A stretch of 64,000 bases of DNA, from contig FOZF01000001.1 in NCBI GenBank assembly GCA_900113425.1, forward strand, positions 2,067,283-2,131,282, read 5' to 3'. The notes below the pieces were generated by a model. The model had not been told where the DNA came from, did no database searches, and was given only the letters and a program-made list of their open reading frames with translations. Origin of the DNA: Stenotrophomonas maltophilia (GTDB taxonomy: Bacteria; Pseudomonadota; Gammaproteobacteria; Xanthomonadales; Xanthomonadaceae). Positions 28,438 to 37,012 of the stretch are shown one piece after another (position 1 is the first letter of the stretch; every line of letters starts with the position of its first letter). The translations under genes were made by a program, and so were the position numbers.

Positions 28438-29059
28438 AGCGGCGCGCCTCGTCGGGGTTCAGCGTCGCGGGGGCTTCACTCAACGCGCTGAACTGGATCT
28501 GCATGCGGTCCTTGTTCGCCTCGACGATCTCGACCTGGCGCACATAGCGGTCACCCTGCAGCGTCAGCGACTCGAAGGCCTTGGCCAGCATCGCCGACTT
28601 CGGTGTCAAACGCAGGCGCCAGCCCTGCCCTTCACGGCTGGCCGCCACGTTGAACTGGCCGGAGAGTGCCTGCACGTCGCCACTCATCAGCGCGAACATG
28701 ATCGCGTTGACCGAGCGCATCGCCGGCTGCTGCCGTGCATCAAGTTCGACGCGCGTGCTGCCATCGCGCTGGCGGCTGAGGATGCGGTCGGCGGTGACCA
28801 CCACCTCGGAGGGGAACGGCGTGAGCGTGGTCCAGACCACGCCGTGCTGGCGCGCGACCACGAACCGGCCCTGCGAGCGCAGCGGATTCTTGAAGCCACT
28901 GACCTGCTTTTCCTGGCTGAACTGGCCACGCAGCACCTCCGGACGCGCCACCGCCTGGGTGATCGCGTCGACAGCCGGATCGGCCGCCTGTACACGCGGT
29001 GCGGCCACCAGCAGCAGCGCGCACAGCAGCACGCCTGGAAGACGGGCGAGCATGTTCAT
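28430..29059 (-). CDS. LolA-like periplasmic lipid carrier, ApeL-like
   Basis: A 209-residue protein with a signal peptide (residues 1-25, cut after VQA-AD) and a LolA/LppX-fold domain (VLRGQFSQEKQVSGFKNPL at its start). LolA-like proteins carry lipidated cargo across the periplasm, and this one probably shuttles the aryl-polyene lipid. Start ATG 29059 is coupled to the thioesterase stop (ATGA); the C-terminus overlaps the exporter start. Confidence 0.86.
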   Translation of the reverse strand: MNMLARLPGVLLCALLLVAAPRVQAADPAVDAITQAVARPEVLRGQFSQEKQVSGFKNPLRSQGRFVVARQHGVVWTTLTPFPSEVVVTADRILSRQRDGSTRVELDARQQPAMRSVNAIMFALMSGDVQALSGQFNVAASREGQGWRLRLTPKSAMLAKAFESLTLQGDRYVRQVEIVEANKDRMQIQFSALSEAPATLNPDEARRFE

Positions 29060-29472
29060 GGCGCGGGCACTCCCAGACGTTCCCACAGTACCGGCGGACA
29101 TTGGTACAGCATCTCCTTGCTGGCGGCATCCACCGCGACCTGGATGGTCATGGCCCGGGTGGCCACCTGGCCGCTTTCCGCATCCAGGATCTCGTAGTCG
29201 ATCTTCAGCCGGTTCTCCCATTCGACGATGCGTGCACGCACCAGCAGCCGCTGGTTGAACAGCAGCGGCCGCACGTATTTCACGCGCGCGTCGACCACCG
29301 GCCACAGGTAGCCTGATTCGAGCATCTGCGGGTAGTCGTAGTCGTGGCGCTGCAGCAGCGCACACCGGGCAATCTCCAGATACTTGAAGTAGTTGCCATG
29401 CCAGACCACGTTCATCGGATCGCAGTCGTGGAAGGCGGGGCGCAGCTCGATTTCACAGACCAGGTCATTCAC
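29056..29472 (-). CDS. Acyl-CoA/ACP thioesterase, 4HBT hotdog family, ApeK-like
   Basis: A 138-residue hotdog thioesterase with the 4-hydroxybenzoyl-CoA-thioesterase signature: acidic D18 in AFHDCDPMNVVWHGNYFKYLE-type context, with His and Asn next to it. It may release or edit acyl-ACP intermediates. The start is a GTG at 29472 overlapping the ammonia-lyase stop by 8 bp. Confidence 0.87.
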   Translation of the reverse strand: MNDLVCEIELRPAFHDCDPMNVVWHGNYFKYLEIARCALLQRHDYDYPQMLESGYLWPVVDARVKYVRPLLFNQRLLVRARIVEWENRLKIDYEILDAESGQVATRAMTIQVAVDAASKEMLYQCPPVLWERLGVPAP

Positions 29473-31015
29473 CGGAATACAGTTCCCAACGTTGCGCGCG
29501 GATCTCCACCAGCAGTTCCCGCAGTTCGCGATCCAGCGCGCGGTCCTCCTCGACCAGCGCGATGCGCTGCCCCAGGTCCACATACATGTCGGCCAGACTG
29601 CCATGCAGCTGCGCGTTCAGGCCAACCCGCTCGCGCAGTGCCAGGCCCTGGCGGGCGGCGATCAGCATCGCTGCGACCACCTGTTCAGTCAGTTCGATCA
29701 CACGCAGGCAGTCGCGCGCGGCGATGGTGCCCATGCTGACCTTGTCCTGGTTGTGGCATTCGGTCGAGCGCGAGAACACGCTGGCCGGAAGGGTCTGCTT
29801 CAGCGCTTCGGCGGTCCACGCCGAGACGCTGATCTGCAGTGCCTTCAGCCCGTGGTTGATTGCTGCCCGCGGGCCGGTAGCCGCCGACAGATTGGCGGGC
29901 AGGCCGTGGTTGTAGCGCGCATCCACCACCAGCGCCAGCTGCCGGTCGAGCAGGTCGGCAAGGTTGGCCACGGTGTTCTTCAGCGTGTCCATAGCCAGCG
30001 CGATATGGCCGCCATAGAAGTGGCCGCCGTGCAGGATGCGCTCGCCGTCGGCATCGATCAGCGGGTTGTCGTTGGCGCTGTTCAGTTCGGTTTCGATCAG
30101 CTGCCGCAGGAAGGGCAGGCTGTCTTCCAGCACGCCGATCACGTGCGGGGCGCAGCGCAGCGAGTAACGATCCTGCAGGCGCTGTTCGTTGCGCGGCGGC
30201 CGTTCGCTGTGCAGGTCGCGGCGCAGCCGTGCGGCGATGCGGGCCTGGCCCGGATGCGGCTTGGCCGCGAACAGGGTTTCGTCGAAATGGTGCGCGTTGC
30301 CGTCGCTGGCCAGCACGTTGAATGCGGTCAGGCGCGTGGCCAGGCGCGCCAGGTAGTCGGCACGCTGCCAGGCCAGGCAGGCCAGGCCGGTCATCACCGC
30401 GGTGCCGTTCATGATCGCCAGGCCTTCCTTCGGCCGCAGCTTCAGCGGGACCATGCCGATGCTCGCCAGGACCCCGGCAGCCGGTTGCACGCGGCCATCG
30501 TGCAGGACCTCGCGCTCGCCACACAGCACCGCCGCCACGTATGACAGCGGCGTCAGGTCACCGCTGGCGCCGACCGATCCCTCCGCCGGGATCATCGGCA
30601 GCACGTCATGCTGCAGCAGCGTGGCCAGGCCTTCCAGCAGGGCCACGCTGACACCGGACATGCCACGCACCAGCGACGCCAGACGGGCAGCCAGCACTGC
30701 GCGGGTCTCGGCCGGGTCCAGATAACGGCCCAGTCCGCAGCCATGGTAGGTGTACAGGTGGTGCGGCAACTCGGCCACCAGCGCCGGCGGGATGTTCACC
30801 GTGCACGAATCGCCGTAGCCGGTCGTCACGCCATAGATCACCCCGTCCTCGCGCAGCAGGCGGTCGAGAAAATCGGCACCGCGCTGGATGTGGGCACGGA
30901 AAGCCGGGGCCTCGCTCAGCGCGGCCTCGCACTGGCGATGGGCCAGCGCCACCACGTCTTCGATGGTCAACGGTGCATCGCCAAAGCGGCACACGGGTAC
31001 GGCGTCAGTCGTCAT
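29465..31015 (-). CDS. Aromatic amino acid ammonia-lyase (HAL/PAL/TAL family, MIO enzyme) in the pigment operon
   Basis: A 516-residue lyase of the histidine/phenylalanine/tyrosine ammonia-lyase family. The MIO prosthetic group would form from A150-S151-G152 (GSVGASGDLTPLS), and the catalytic tyrosine is Y61 in YGVTTGYG. The specificity pair that I align at residues 90-91 is Tyr-His; from memory it is Ser-His in HAL and His-Leu in bacterial TAL. No hut genes are near, so histidine catabolism is unlikely. In related pigment clusters (flexirubin) a TAL supplies 4-coumarate as a starter. The substrate here is undetermined. It overlaps the acyltransferase by 11 bp. Confidence 0.85.
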   Translation of the reverse strand: MTTDAVPVCRFGDAPLTIEDVVALAHRQCEAALSEAPAFRAHIQRGADFLDRLLREDGVIYGVTTGYGDSCTVNIPPALVAELPHHLYTYHGCGLGRYLDPAETRAVLAARLASLVRGMSGVSVALLEGLATLLQHDVLPMIPAEGSVGASGDLTPLSYVAAVLCGEREVLHDGRVQPAAGVLASIGMVPLKLRPKEGLAIMNGTAVMTGLACLAWQRADYLARLATRLTAFNVLASDGNAHHFDETLFAAKPHPGQARIAARLRRDLHSERPPRNEQRLQDRYSLRCAPHVIGVLEDSLPFLRQLIETELNSANDNPLIDADGERILHGGHFYGGHIALAMDTLKNTVANLADLLDRQLALVVDARYNHGLPANLSAATGPRAAINHGLKALQISVSAWTAEALKQTLPASVFSRSTECHNQDKVSMGTIAARDCLRVIELTEQVVAAMLIAARQGLALRERVGLNAQLHGSLADMYVDLGQRIALVEEDRALDRELRELLVEIRAQRWELYSGE

Positions 31016-31946
31016 GCGGAGCCTGATCCCAGAAGGGGAAGAAATTGAACCAGTCCAGCGGGGACCGGATGACCTGCAGTTCGAGCCACTGTGCGAAACG
31101 CTGTGCCTGCCCCGCCAGTGCCGCATCCCGCGAGCCACGGGGTAGCACGATGTGATCGGCGAACTGCTCGAAGGCGACCCGGTACCCCTGGCCTTCATGC
31201 AGGCAGGCCATGGTGTACACCGGGCAGCCCAGTGCCGCCGCCAGCACGTAGGCACCGATGGGGAACGGGGCACGGTGGCCGAGAAAATCCGCGGTGACGC
31301 TGCGTCCACCCTGCACCGGCGTGCGGTCGCCGACGATGGCCACGAAGCCACCGGCAGCCACGCGCTCGGACAGCATCATCGCCGTGGCCGGCCCCATCGC
31401 GGTGACCTGCACCAGCTCCACCGTTGCCAGCGGGTCCAGCCGCTGCAGCAGGCGATTGAAGCGCTGCGCGTGCGCGGTGTGCACCAGCACGGTGATGCGG
31501 AACCCAGGCACCTGTTCGGCCAGCACCTGGCACAGCTCCAGGCAGCCGATGTGGGCGGTCAGGATCAGCCCGCCTTCGCGGCGCGCGATCCTGTCCAGCA
31601 CCAGGTCGCGCCGCAGCTGGATGCGCTCGGGAGGATAGCGCCCGCCCAGGCCAAGGATCTTGTCCAGCAGGGTGTCGGCGAACGCGAAGAAATGGCGCAG
31701 GCTGTCGCGCCGCGTCGGCTCGCGGCCCAGCGCGCCACTATGTGCCTGCAAGCGCTGCAGATACTGCAGCGATGCCTGCCGGGCCACGCGGTTGCCCAGC
31801 CAGTGGCAGAGCACCACCGGCCACACGCACAGGCGGAACGGCCAGCGCCCGAACCACCGATGCACCCAGCACAGGAACAACACACCGGCCACCGATGTGG
31901 ATTCACCGATGTCGGCCCAGTGCGGCGCACCTTGCGGGGCGGCCAT
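31005..31946 (-). CDS. LpxL/HtrB-type lysophospholipid acyltransferase, ApeJ C-terminal-like
   Basis: A 313-residue membrane-associated acyltransferase. An N-terminal membrane helix (about residues 15-45) is followed by the LpxL-type fold with the catalytic-type His in LTAHIGCLELCQ and the GDRTPVQGG block. It probably transfers the aryl-polyene or a fatty acyl chain to a glycolipid head group. Start ATG 31946 lies one base after the GT2 stop (TGAGATG). In some clusters these activities form one polypeptide; here they are separate. Confidence 0.85.
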   Translation of the reverse strand: MAAPQGAPHWADIGESTSVAGVLFLCWVHRWFGRWPFRLCVWPVVLCHWLGNRVARQASLQYLQRLQAHSGALGREPTRRDSLRHFFAFADTLLDKILGLGGRYPPERIQLRRDLVLDRIARREGGLILTAHIGCLELCQVLAEQVPGFRITVLVHTAHAQRFNRLLQRLDPLATVELVQVTAMGPATAMMLSERVAAGGFVAIVGDRTPVQGGRSVTADFLGHRAPFPIGAYVLAAALGCPVYTMACLHEGQGYRVAFEQFADHIVLPRGSRDAALAGQAQRFAQWLELQVIRSPLDWFNFFPFWDQAPHDD

Positions 31947-31947
31947 C

Positions 31948-32718
31948 TCAGCCCTGCCCCTGCAGGCGGCGCCACAGCAGGCGCGGTGCGCGCCGGAGCA
32001 TGCCGAAGAACAGGCGCGCATGCATGCGGCTGATGCGCACGTTGTCGCGCCACACATCGAAATGCGAGACACCGTCTGCCGGATAGGTCACCCGCGTCGC
32101 CAGATGTTCCACCGGCACCTGCCGCCAGTACAGCCGCACCATCACTTCGGTATCGAAATCCATGCGCCGGCCGATGGTCTCTTCGCCCATCAGGCGCAGC
32201 ACCGGAGGCAGTGGATAGACACGGAAACCGCACATGGTGTCGCGCAGATGCAGCGACAGCGTGTTGATCCAGACCCAGACATGCGTCGCGTAGCGACCGT
32301 ACAGGCGGGCCTTGGGCACGCTGGCGTCGTAGGCGGGAATGCCGCAGATCACCGCGTCCTGCCGCGCACGCGCGGCCGCGATGAAGCGCGGCAGGTCGCG
32401 GGTGTCATGCTGGCCGTCGGCGTCGATCTGCAGCACGTGGCTGCAGCCCCGCCTTCCGGCCTCGGCGAAGCCCGCCAGCATCGCCCCACCCTTGCCCTGG
32501 TTGACCTGCAGACGCAGCAGATCGACCCCCTCACGCTGCGCCAGTGCCTGCAGCACCGAAGCGCATGATGCGTGCGAGCCATCGTCGACAAGCAGGCAGG
32601 GCAGGCCGGCGCGCTGCACGCCATCGACCACCGCAGCGACAGCATGTTCGTGGTCGTAGACGGGAATCACCACCAGTGGCGCGAACGCGGCACCGGCATC
32701 GGCCGGATTACTGCGCAT
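31948..32718 (-). CDS. Family 2 glycosyltransferase, ApeJ N-terminal-like
   Basis: A 256-residue GT-A fold enzyme of the dolichyl-phosphate-mannose-synthase type: VVIPVYDHE at residues 17-24, DDG at 45-47 and the metal-binding D99-A-D101 in IDADGQHD. It would add a sugar to a lipid carrier in the pigment-lipid anchor. The start ATG 32718 overlaps the fused ligase/dehydratase stop by 11 bp. Confidence 0.86.
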   Translation of the reverse strand: MRSNPADAGAAFAPLVVIPVYDHEHAVAAVVDGVQRAGLPCLLVDDGSHASCASVLQALAQREGVDLLRLQVNQGKGGAMLAGFAEAGRRGCSHVLQIDADGQHDTRDLPRFIAAARARQDAVICGIPAYDASVPKARLYGRYATHVWVWINTLSLHLRDTMCGFRVYPLPPVLRLMGEETIGRRMDFDTEVMVRLYWRQVPVEHLATRVTYPADGVSHFDVWRDNVRISRMHARLFFGMLRRAPRLLWRRLQGQG

Positions 32719-34393
32719 CGGCGAAGACCATCCTGCCGCTGGCGTGTACGCCATGCACGGAGGCATAGCGGAAGGCCAGCACGTTGCGCGTGGTATCCCA
32801 GTCCAGATGCAGCGTCAGCTCGTCACCCGGACGCGCCACGTGCTGGAACTTCACCGCATCCATGCGCACGAACCCCTTCGGCATCGCAAAGGCCTGCCGG
32901 GCAAAGCGCACCGCCCAGTCCACCTGGGCCACACCGGGCAGGATCGCAGCCTGCGGGAAATGCCCCTGGAACGGGCGCAGCGCCGGGTCCAGGGTCATGC
33001 GCAGGGTGGCGCTGGCCGCCTCACGCCGATCCCATACCGGCACCGGCATCGACGGCTGGAACAAGGCCACCAGCGCGGCCTGGGGCACCTTGCCCTGCGC
33101 ATTCACCGGCAGTGTGGGTACCAGCCGCCAACGGCGTGGACGCGTCACCGCGTCATGGCTCTGTGCCAGTCGCGCGGCCAGCCGCTGGCCCAACGCGCGG
33201 CGCGCGGCATCATCGGCATCGAGCAGCGCCGCATCGGCCGGCACCACCACGGCCGCCAGCTGCTCGCGCTGGCCGGGCAGCACCAGCACGCGCACGTCAT
33301 CGACTTCCGGGTCGTCGCGCAACGCACGTTCCAGCGCATCGAGCGAAACGCGGCGCTCTTCGATCTTGACGATGCGGTCTGCGCGGCCGAGCAGGCGGAA
33401 GCACCCCCCGGCCAGCGCTTCCACCCGATCCTGCGTGCACCACCAGTCGCGGCTCTGCAGATGGGGTGAAGCCACCGCCAGGCAGCCTCCCTCGATTCTC
33501 CACTGCACTCCCGGAAGCGGCTGCCAGGGCGGAAGGTCGGTATCCCAGCGACGCCAGGCGATGCCGCCGGTCTCGCTGCTGCCGTAGACCTCGGTCGGTG
33601 CGACTCCCATCCATTGCCGCACCTGCCGCGCTGCCTCTTCCGGCAGCGGGCCGCCGGAGGAGAACACCGCGCGCAGGTGGCCCTGCAGGCTGGCCCAATC
33701 CAGCTGCGCAGGCAGGCGCTTGAGGTGCGCCGGGGTCGCCACCAGCACCGTCTGCGTGTCCGCCAGCGCTGCGACCAGATCCTCATGGAAGAACCGCCGC
33801 GGATGGATCAGGCGACCGGCGGCCAGCGGCCACAGCACGCGGAACAGCAGGCCGTAGATGTGCTGGTGCGACACCGTGCCATGCACCTGCGCGCCGTCCA
33901 GCTGTTCGCCGAACGCGGCCTGCAACGCATCGACCTCGCGCGCCAGCTGGTCCAGGCGCTTGCCGATCGCAGTGGGTTCGCCGGTACTGCCGGACGTGAA
34001 CACGCACAGCTCGCAGGCACGCTCGTCCAACGCATCCAGCTCGACCTGCGCATCGGCGGCCGCCATCATCAGTGGCCGGTAATCACGGGAAACGTCGCCG
34101 GCAAAACCGCTCACCTGCGGCTGCAGGGCCTGCAGCGTGGCGGGCAGGTTGTCGGCGGCCAGGAACACCCGCTTGCCGGCGTGCCAGGCACCGAACAGCG
34201 CCTCGGCGAACGACACGGCATCATCGAAGTACAGCGCCCAGTCACGGCCGTCAGTGGCGGCGAACGCCGCACGCCAGGCCAGTACGCGCTGACGGAATCG
34301 CTGATGGTCGACCACTTCGCCATCGCGGATGCCGACAGCACGCTGCGGCCGCGCATCCCGCAGCAGCTGGTCCAGGGCAATCCACTCATCCAT
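32708..34393 (-). CDS. Fused aryl-acid AMP-ligase / hotdog dehydratase (ApeH-ApeI fusion)
   Basis: A 561-residue two-domain protein. Residues 1-~455 are an ANL-superfamily adenylating enzyme with the P-loop-like VFTSGSTGEPTAIGK and the YGSSETGGIAWR motif; it should activate an aryl acid (hydroxybenzoate type) and load it on an ACP. Residues ~465-561 are a FabA/FabZ-like hotdog domain with GHFPQAAILPGVAQ, whose His and Pro fit a dehydratase. These are separate proteins (ApeH and ApeI) in the cluster types I recall. It overlaps the membrane protein gene upstream by 8 bp. Confidence 0.88.
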   Translation of the reverse strand: MDEWIALDQLLRDARPQRAVGIRDGEVVDHQRFRQRVLAWRAAFAATDGRDWALYFDDAVSFAEALFGAWHAGKRVFLAADNLPATLQALQPQVSGFAGDVSRDYRPLMMAAADAQVELDALDERACELCVFTSGSTGEPTAIGKRLDQLAREVDALQAAFGEQLDGAQVHGTVSHQHIYGLLFRVLWPLAAGRLIHPRRFFHEDLVAALADTQTVLVATPAHLKRLPAQLDWASLQGHLRAVFSSGGPLPEEAARQVRQWMGVAPTEVYGSSETGGIAWRRWDTDLPPWQPLPGVQWRIEGGCLAVASPHLQSRDWWCTQDRVEALAGGCFRLLGRADRIVKIEERRVSLDALERALRDDPEVDDVRVLVLPGQREQLAAVVVPADAALLDADDAARRALGQRLAARLAQSHDAVTRPRRWRLVPTLPVNAQGKVPQAALVALFQPSMPVPVWDRREAASATLRMTLDPALRPFQGHFPQAAILPGVAQVDWAVRFARQAFAMPKGFVRMDAVKFQHVARPGDELTLHLDWDTTRNVLAFRYASVHGVHASGRMVFADAQ

Positions 34394-34937
34394 GGGCGTG
34401 CGCCGCCTTCACCCGTCGCCGCACCAGCCATTCGCCTGCGAACAATACGCCCATCATCACGTACGCCAACAATCCGTTGTAGAGCATCCAGACCCGATCC
34501 GATGCGTACAGCGCGGTCAGCAGGGCCAGACTGCCGTTGAGAACGAAGAAGCCGCACCACACCTGGGTGACGCGGCGGGTATAGGCCACCGCGAATGGTG
34601 GCAGGTCCGGCTCCTGCAGCCGCGCCATGCGCTCCACCAGCGGCGGCCCGAACCGCAGGCTGATGGCGAACACGCACAGCATCACCACGTTCACCAGCGC
34701 CGGGTACAGCTTCAACGGCAGCGCCTGGTTGAGCACGGTGGCCAGCACCGCCAGCAGTCCGGTACCGGCTGCAGCAGCCCACCACAGCGGCTGGCGCGTG
34801 CTCAGGGCACGCAGCAACGCCAGGGTGAACAGCAGCAGTGCCAGCCAGCGCGGCTCGAAGCGGCCCATCGCCAGGTAGACGAGCAGCGGGTAGGCCAGCG
34901 AAATCGCCGCCACCACGACTGTACGCGCGCGTGCCAA
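34386..34937 (-). CDS. COG4648-type membrane protein, ApeG-like
   Basis: A ~183-residue integral membrane protein with about five or six TM helices (AISLAYPLLVYLAMG at the N-terminus; LFTLALL, GLLAVLATVLN, VMLCVFAISL, GSLALLTALYA, MMGVLFAGEWL). Such proteins accompany aryl-polyene acyl carrier proteins; function unknown. The start is uncertain: TTG 34937 fits the family N-terminus, while ATG 35000 would overlap the ACP gene by 41 bp. Confidence 0.78.
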   Translation of the reverse strand: MARARTVVVAAISLAYPLLVYLAMGRFEPRWLALLLFTLALLRALSTRQPLWWAAAAGTGLLAVLATVLNQALPLKLYPALVNVVMLCVFAISLRFGPPLVERMARLQEPDLPPFAVAYTRRVTQVWCGFFVLNGSLALLTALYASDRVWMLYNGLLAYVMMGVLFAGEWLVRRRVKAAHAHG

Positions 34938-34959
34938 GGCGGAGCCGCCAGCGCTGCGG

Positions 34960-35217
34960 TCAGGCGGCTGCCTGGTCCGGCAGCAGCCCGTGCACGACAT
35001 CGACGATGTCCTGCACGGTGCGCACGGCCTTGAACGCTTCCGGCTGCAGGTTGCGGCCGAGCAGCGGCTTGAGCTGCACGATCAAGTCGACCGCATCGAT
35101 GCTGTCGATGTCCAGGTCGTCATAGAGACGGGCCTCGGGGGTGATCCGGGCCGGTTCGATCTCGAAGCTGTCGGTCAGGATGTTGACGATGCGTTCGAAC
35201 AGTTCATTCTTGGTCAT
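34960..35217 (-). CDS. Acyl carrier protein, ApeF-like
   Basis: An 85-residue ACP with the phosphopantetheine-attachment serine S39 in DDLDIDSIDAVDL. It is the second of two tandem ACPs; such operons use two ACPs, one probably for chain extension and one for starter or transfer. AGGAG precedes the ATG. Confidence 0.94.
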   Translation of the reverse strand: MTKNELFERIVNILTDSFEIEPARITPEARLYDDLDIDSIDAVDLIVQLKPLLGRNLQPEAFKAVRTVQDIVDVVHGLLPDQAAA

Positions 35218-35234
35218 GGCAGCTCCTGGCGCCG

Positions 35235-35492
35235 TTACGACTGGCGGGCGGCGACGAACTCGCCGAGCGCGCGCACGCTGGAGAAATGGCGCCGGGTCTC
35301 TTCCGAGTCGGACGACAGGCTCACACCGTACTTCTTCTGCAGCGCCAGGCCCAGTTCCAGGGCGTCGATCGAATCCAGGCCCAGGCCCTCGACGAACAGC
35401 GGCGCGGTCGGATCGATGTCCTCCGGCGTGATGTCCTCCAGTGAAAGCGAGGAAATGATCAATTCCTTGATCTCGTGCTCAAGTGCTTGCAC
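35235..35492 (-). CDS. Acyl carrier protein, ApeE-like
   Basis: An 85-residue ACP with the phosphopantetheine serine S41 in GLGLDSIDALEL. The start is a GTG at 35492 preceded by GGAG 9 nt upstream and overlapping the acyltransferase stop by 14 bp. Upstream in-frame ATG codons would give a non-ACP extension and are rejected. Confidence 0.9.
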   Translation of the reverse strand: MQALEHEIKELIISSLSLEDITPEDIDPTAPLFVEGLGLDSIDALELGLALQKKYGVSLSSDSEETRRHFSSVRALGEFVAARQS

Positions 35493-36303
35493 GGGTCGAA
35501 TCTCCAGACAGGTCGAAATAACGAGAAAGGTGCTCGGTGACGCGGCGTGCTGCCAAGGCATCCCCCCTTGGCGCGTCGTCTTCGGCCAGGAATGGCGCGA
35601 TCGGGATATCTTCGCCGATCTGCAGCCGAACGTGAAAGCGACGTGAGGGCACACGATACCATTTCTGCCCTTTGCTCAGGGTTGGAGGGGTACAGGTGAT
35701 CCGCACCGGGGTGATGTCCAGCCGGCCGCGGACGGCGATATTGGCGGCCCCACGCTGAAGCCTCGGCGACTGGCCGGGTACGCTGCGGGTCCCTTCCGGG
35801 AAGATGACCAGGCTGCCGCCTGCCCGCACCGCGGCCACGCAGTCATCGACCAGGCCGGCCCCGTCGTCATTGGAGATGTAGCCAGCGGCACGGACCGGGC
35901 CCCGCATGAACGGGTTGCGGGCCACCGCCCGTTTGACCACGCAGTCGGCATTGGGCAGCAGCGAGACCAGGCAGACCACGTCGATCAGGGTGGGATGGTT
36001 GGCCAGCACCAGCAGGCCGTCGCGCTGCAGGCGCTCGCGCCCTTCGATCTCATAGGTCATCACCCCGAGCCCACGCATCAGCCGCAGGTGGCTGGCGAAG
36101 GCCACCTGCACCACGCGGCGGGCGCGACGGCGGCGGGCCACCGGATCCCGCATCAGCAGCAGGACCGGCATCACCACGGCGCCCAGCAGCAGGCCTCCGA
36201 CGCCGAACGCAGCAAAACTCAGGCCGGTGCCGACCACCCGCCAGGCAAGATCGAGGCGGCGCAGCGCCTCAGCCACGGCGGCTCCAGCGCCAGCGCTGGC
36301 CAT
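35479..36303 (-). CDS. PlsC-like 1-acyl-glycerol-phosphate acyltransferase, ApeD-like
   Basis: A 274-residue acyltransferase. A hydrophobic segment at about residues 25-50 is followed by the catalytic NHPTLID (HX4D) motif and FPEGTRS (the phosphate-binding EGTR). Such enzymes acylate glycerol- or glycolipid phosphates and fit the attachment of polyene or fatty acyl chains to the lipid anchor. The ATG at 36303 overlaps the chain-length-factor gene by 35 bp. Confidence 0.88.
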   Translation of the reverse strand: MASAGAGAAVAEALRRLDLAWRVVGTGLSFAAFGVGGLLLGAVVMPVLLLMRDPVARRRRARRVVQVAFASHLRLMRGLGVMTYEIEGRERLQRDGLLVLANHPTLIDVVCLVSLLPNADCVVKRAVARNPFMRGPVRAAGYISNDDGAGLVDDCVAAVRAGGSLVIFPEGTRSVPGQSPRLQRGAANIAVRGRLDITPVRITCTPPTLSKGQKWYRVPSRRFHVRLQIGEDIPIAPFLAEDDAPRGDALAARRVTEHLSRYFDLSGDSTRAST

Positions 36304-37012
36304 TGGCGACATGTTCCAGCGCCGGCGCGCCCGCGAGCAGGAAGCGGTGCAGGTCCAACGCGTGCGGCAACAGGCCGGGCGCGGCGGTGGCCGGGGCCGG
36401 AGCGCCATCCCACTGCAGCGACAGCGTCGGCAGCGCCTGTGTCGGCGCCACCACACGCCAGCACCAAGCGAAGAACGGGTCGGGTTCGTCGGCGAACGAC
36501 GCGTAAACTTCGGGCAACGGCGACTCGTAGACCACCACCCGCACTTCGCGGGCGCCATCGGCCAGCAGACCGGCGGCCTCCAGGCAGGCGGCCTCCACCG
36601 TGGCCTGGCCGGCAGCCAGCGCCAGATAGTTGCCGCGATGGCCACGAGCGATCGAGTACAGCGCAGCGATCGCGTTATGGACCGACAGGCCGAATCCGGT
36701 GGGCGACAGCGGCTGCTCGTTCACCAGCGCCCCGAGCAGGTCCATCGAGCGCGCCACATCACCATGGCGGCTGGCGAACACCAGCGGTACCTGGCTGTCG
36801 GCCCCTGGGCCATCCTCGCACCAGCAGGCCGTCTGGATCGCCATCCGCCCCAGCCGCTCGATGCGGCGGCGCTGCATCGCGGGCACCTCGGACAGCGCCG
36901 GCGTGCCCTCGCCCTGTGGCAGGAAGGGCGCGTCAGCCCAGCTCAGCCATTGGCTGCGCTCGCTCAGGCCAGGTGCCCAGGCAGCCCAGTCGACGATGGA
37001 GAATTCGATCAT
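36269..37012 (-). CDS. Beta-ketoacyl synthase-like chain-length factor, ApeC-like (first gene of the pigment operon)
   Basis: A 247-residue truncated ketosynthase-like protein. Where an active KS has its Cys, this one has V111-H-N113 in FGLSVHNAIAALYSIARG, so it should be catalytically inert and pair with the ApeO-like ketosynthase as in type II PKS heterodimers. It is the first gene of the operon, after a 214-bp gap. No ApeA/ApeB-like genes (methyltransferase and others of the E. coli-type cluster) are seen upstream. Confidence 0.87.
   Translation of the reverse strand: MIEFSIVDWAAWAPGLSERSQWLSWADAPFLPQGEGTPALSEVPAMQRRRIERLGRMAIQTACWCEDGPGADSQVPLVFASRHGDVARSMDLLGALVNEQPLSPTGFGLSVHNAIAALYSIARGHRGNYLALAAGQATVEAACLEAAGLLADGAREVRVVVYESPLPEVYASFADEPDPFFAWCWRVVAPTQALPTLSLQWDGAPAPATAAPGLLPHALDLHRFLLAGAPALEHVANGQRWRWSRRG

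Noticed and set aside
29465..31015. Histidine utilisation (hutH) call for the ammonia-lyase
   Set aside because: No hutU/hutI/hutG/hutC in the neighbourhood, the specificity pair differs from HAL, and the gene is inside a PKS operon.
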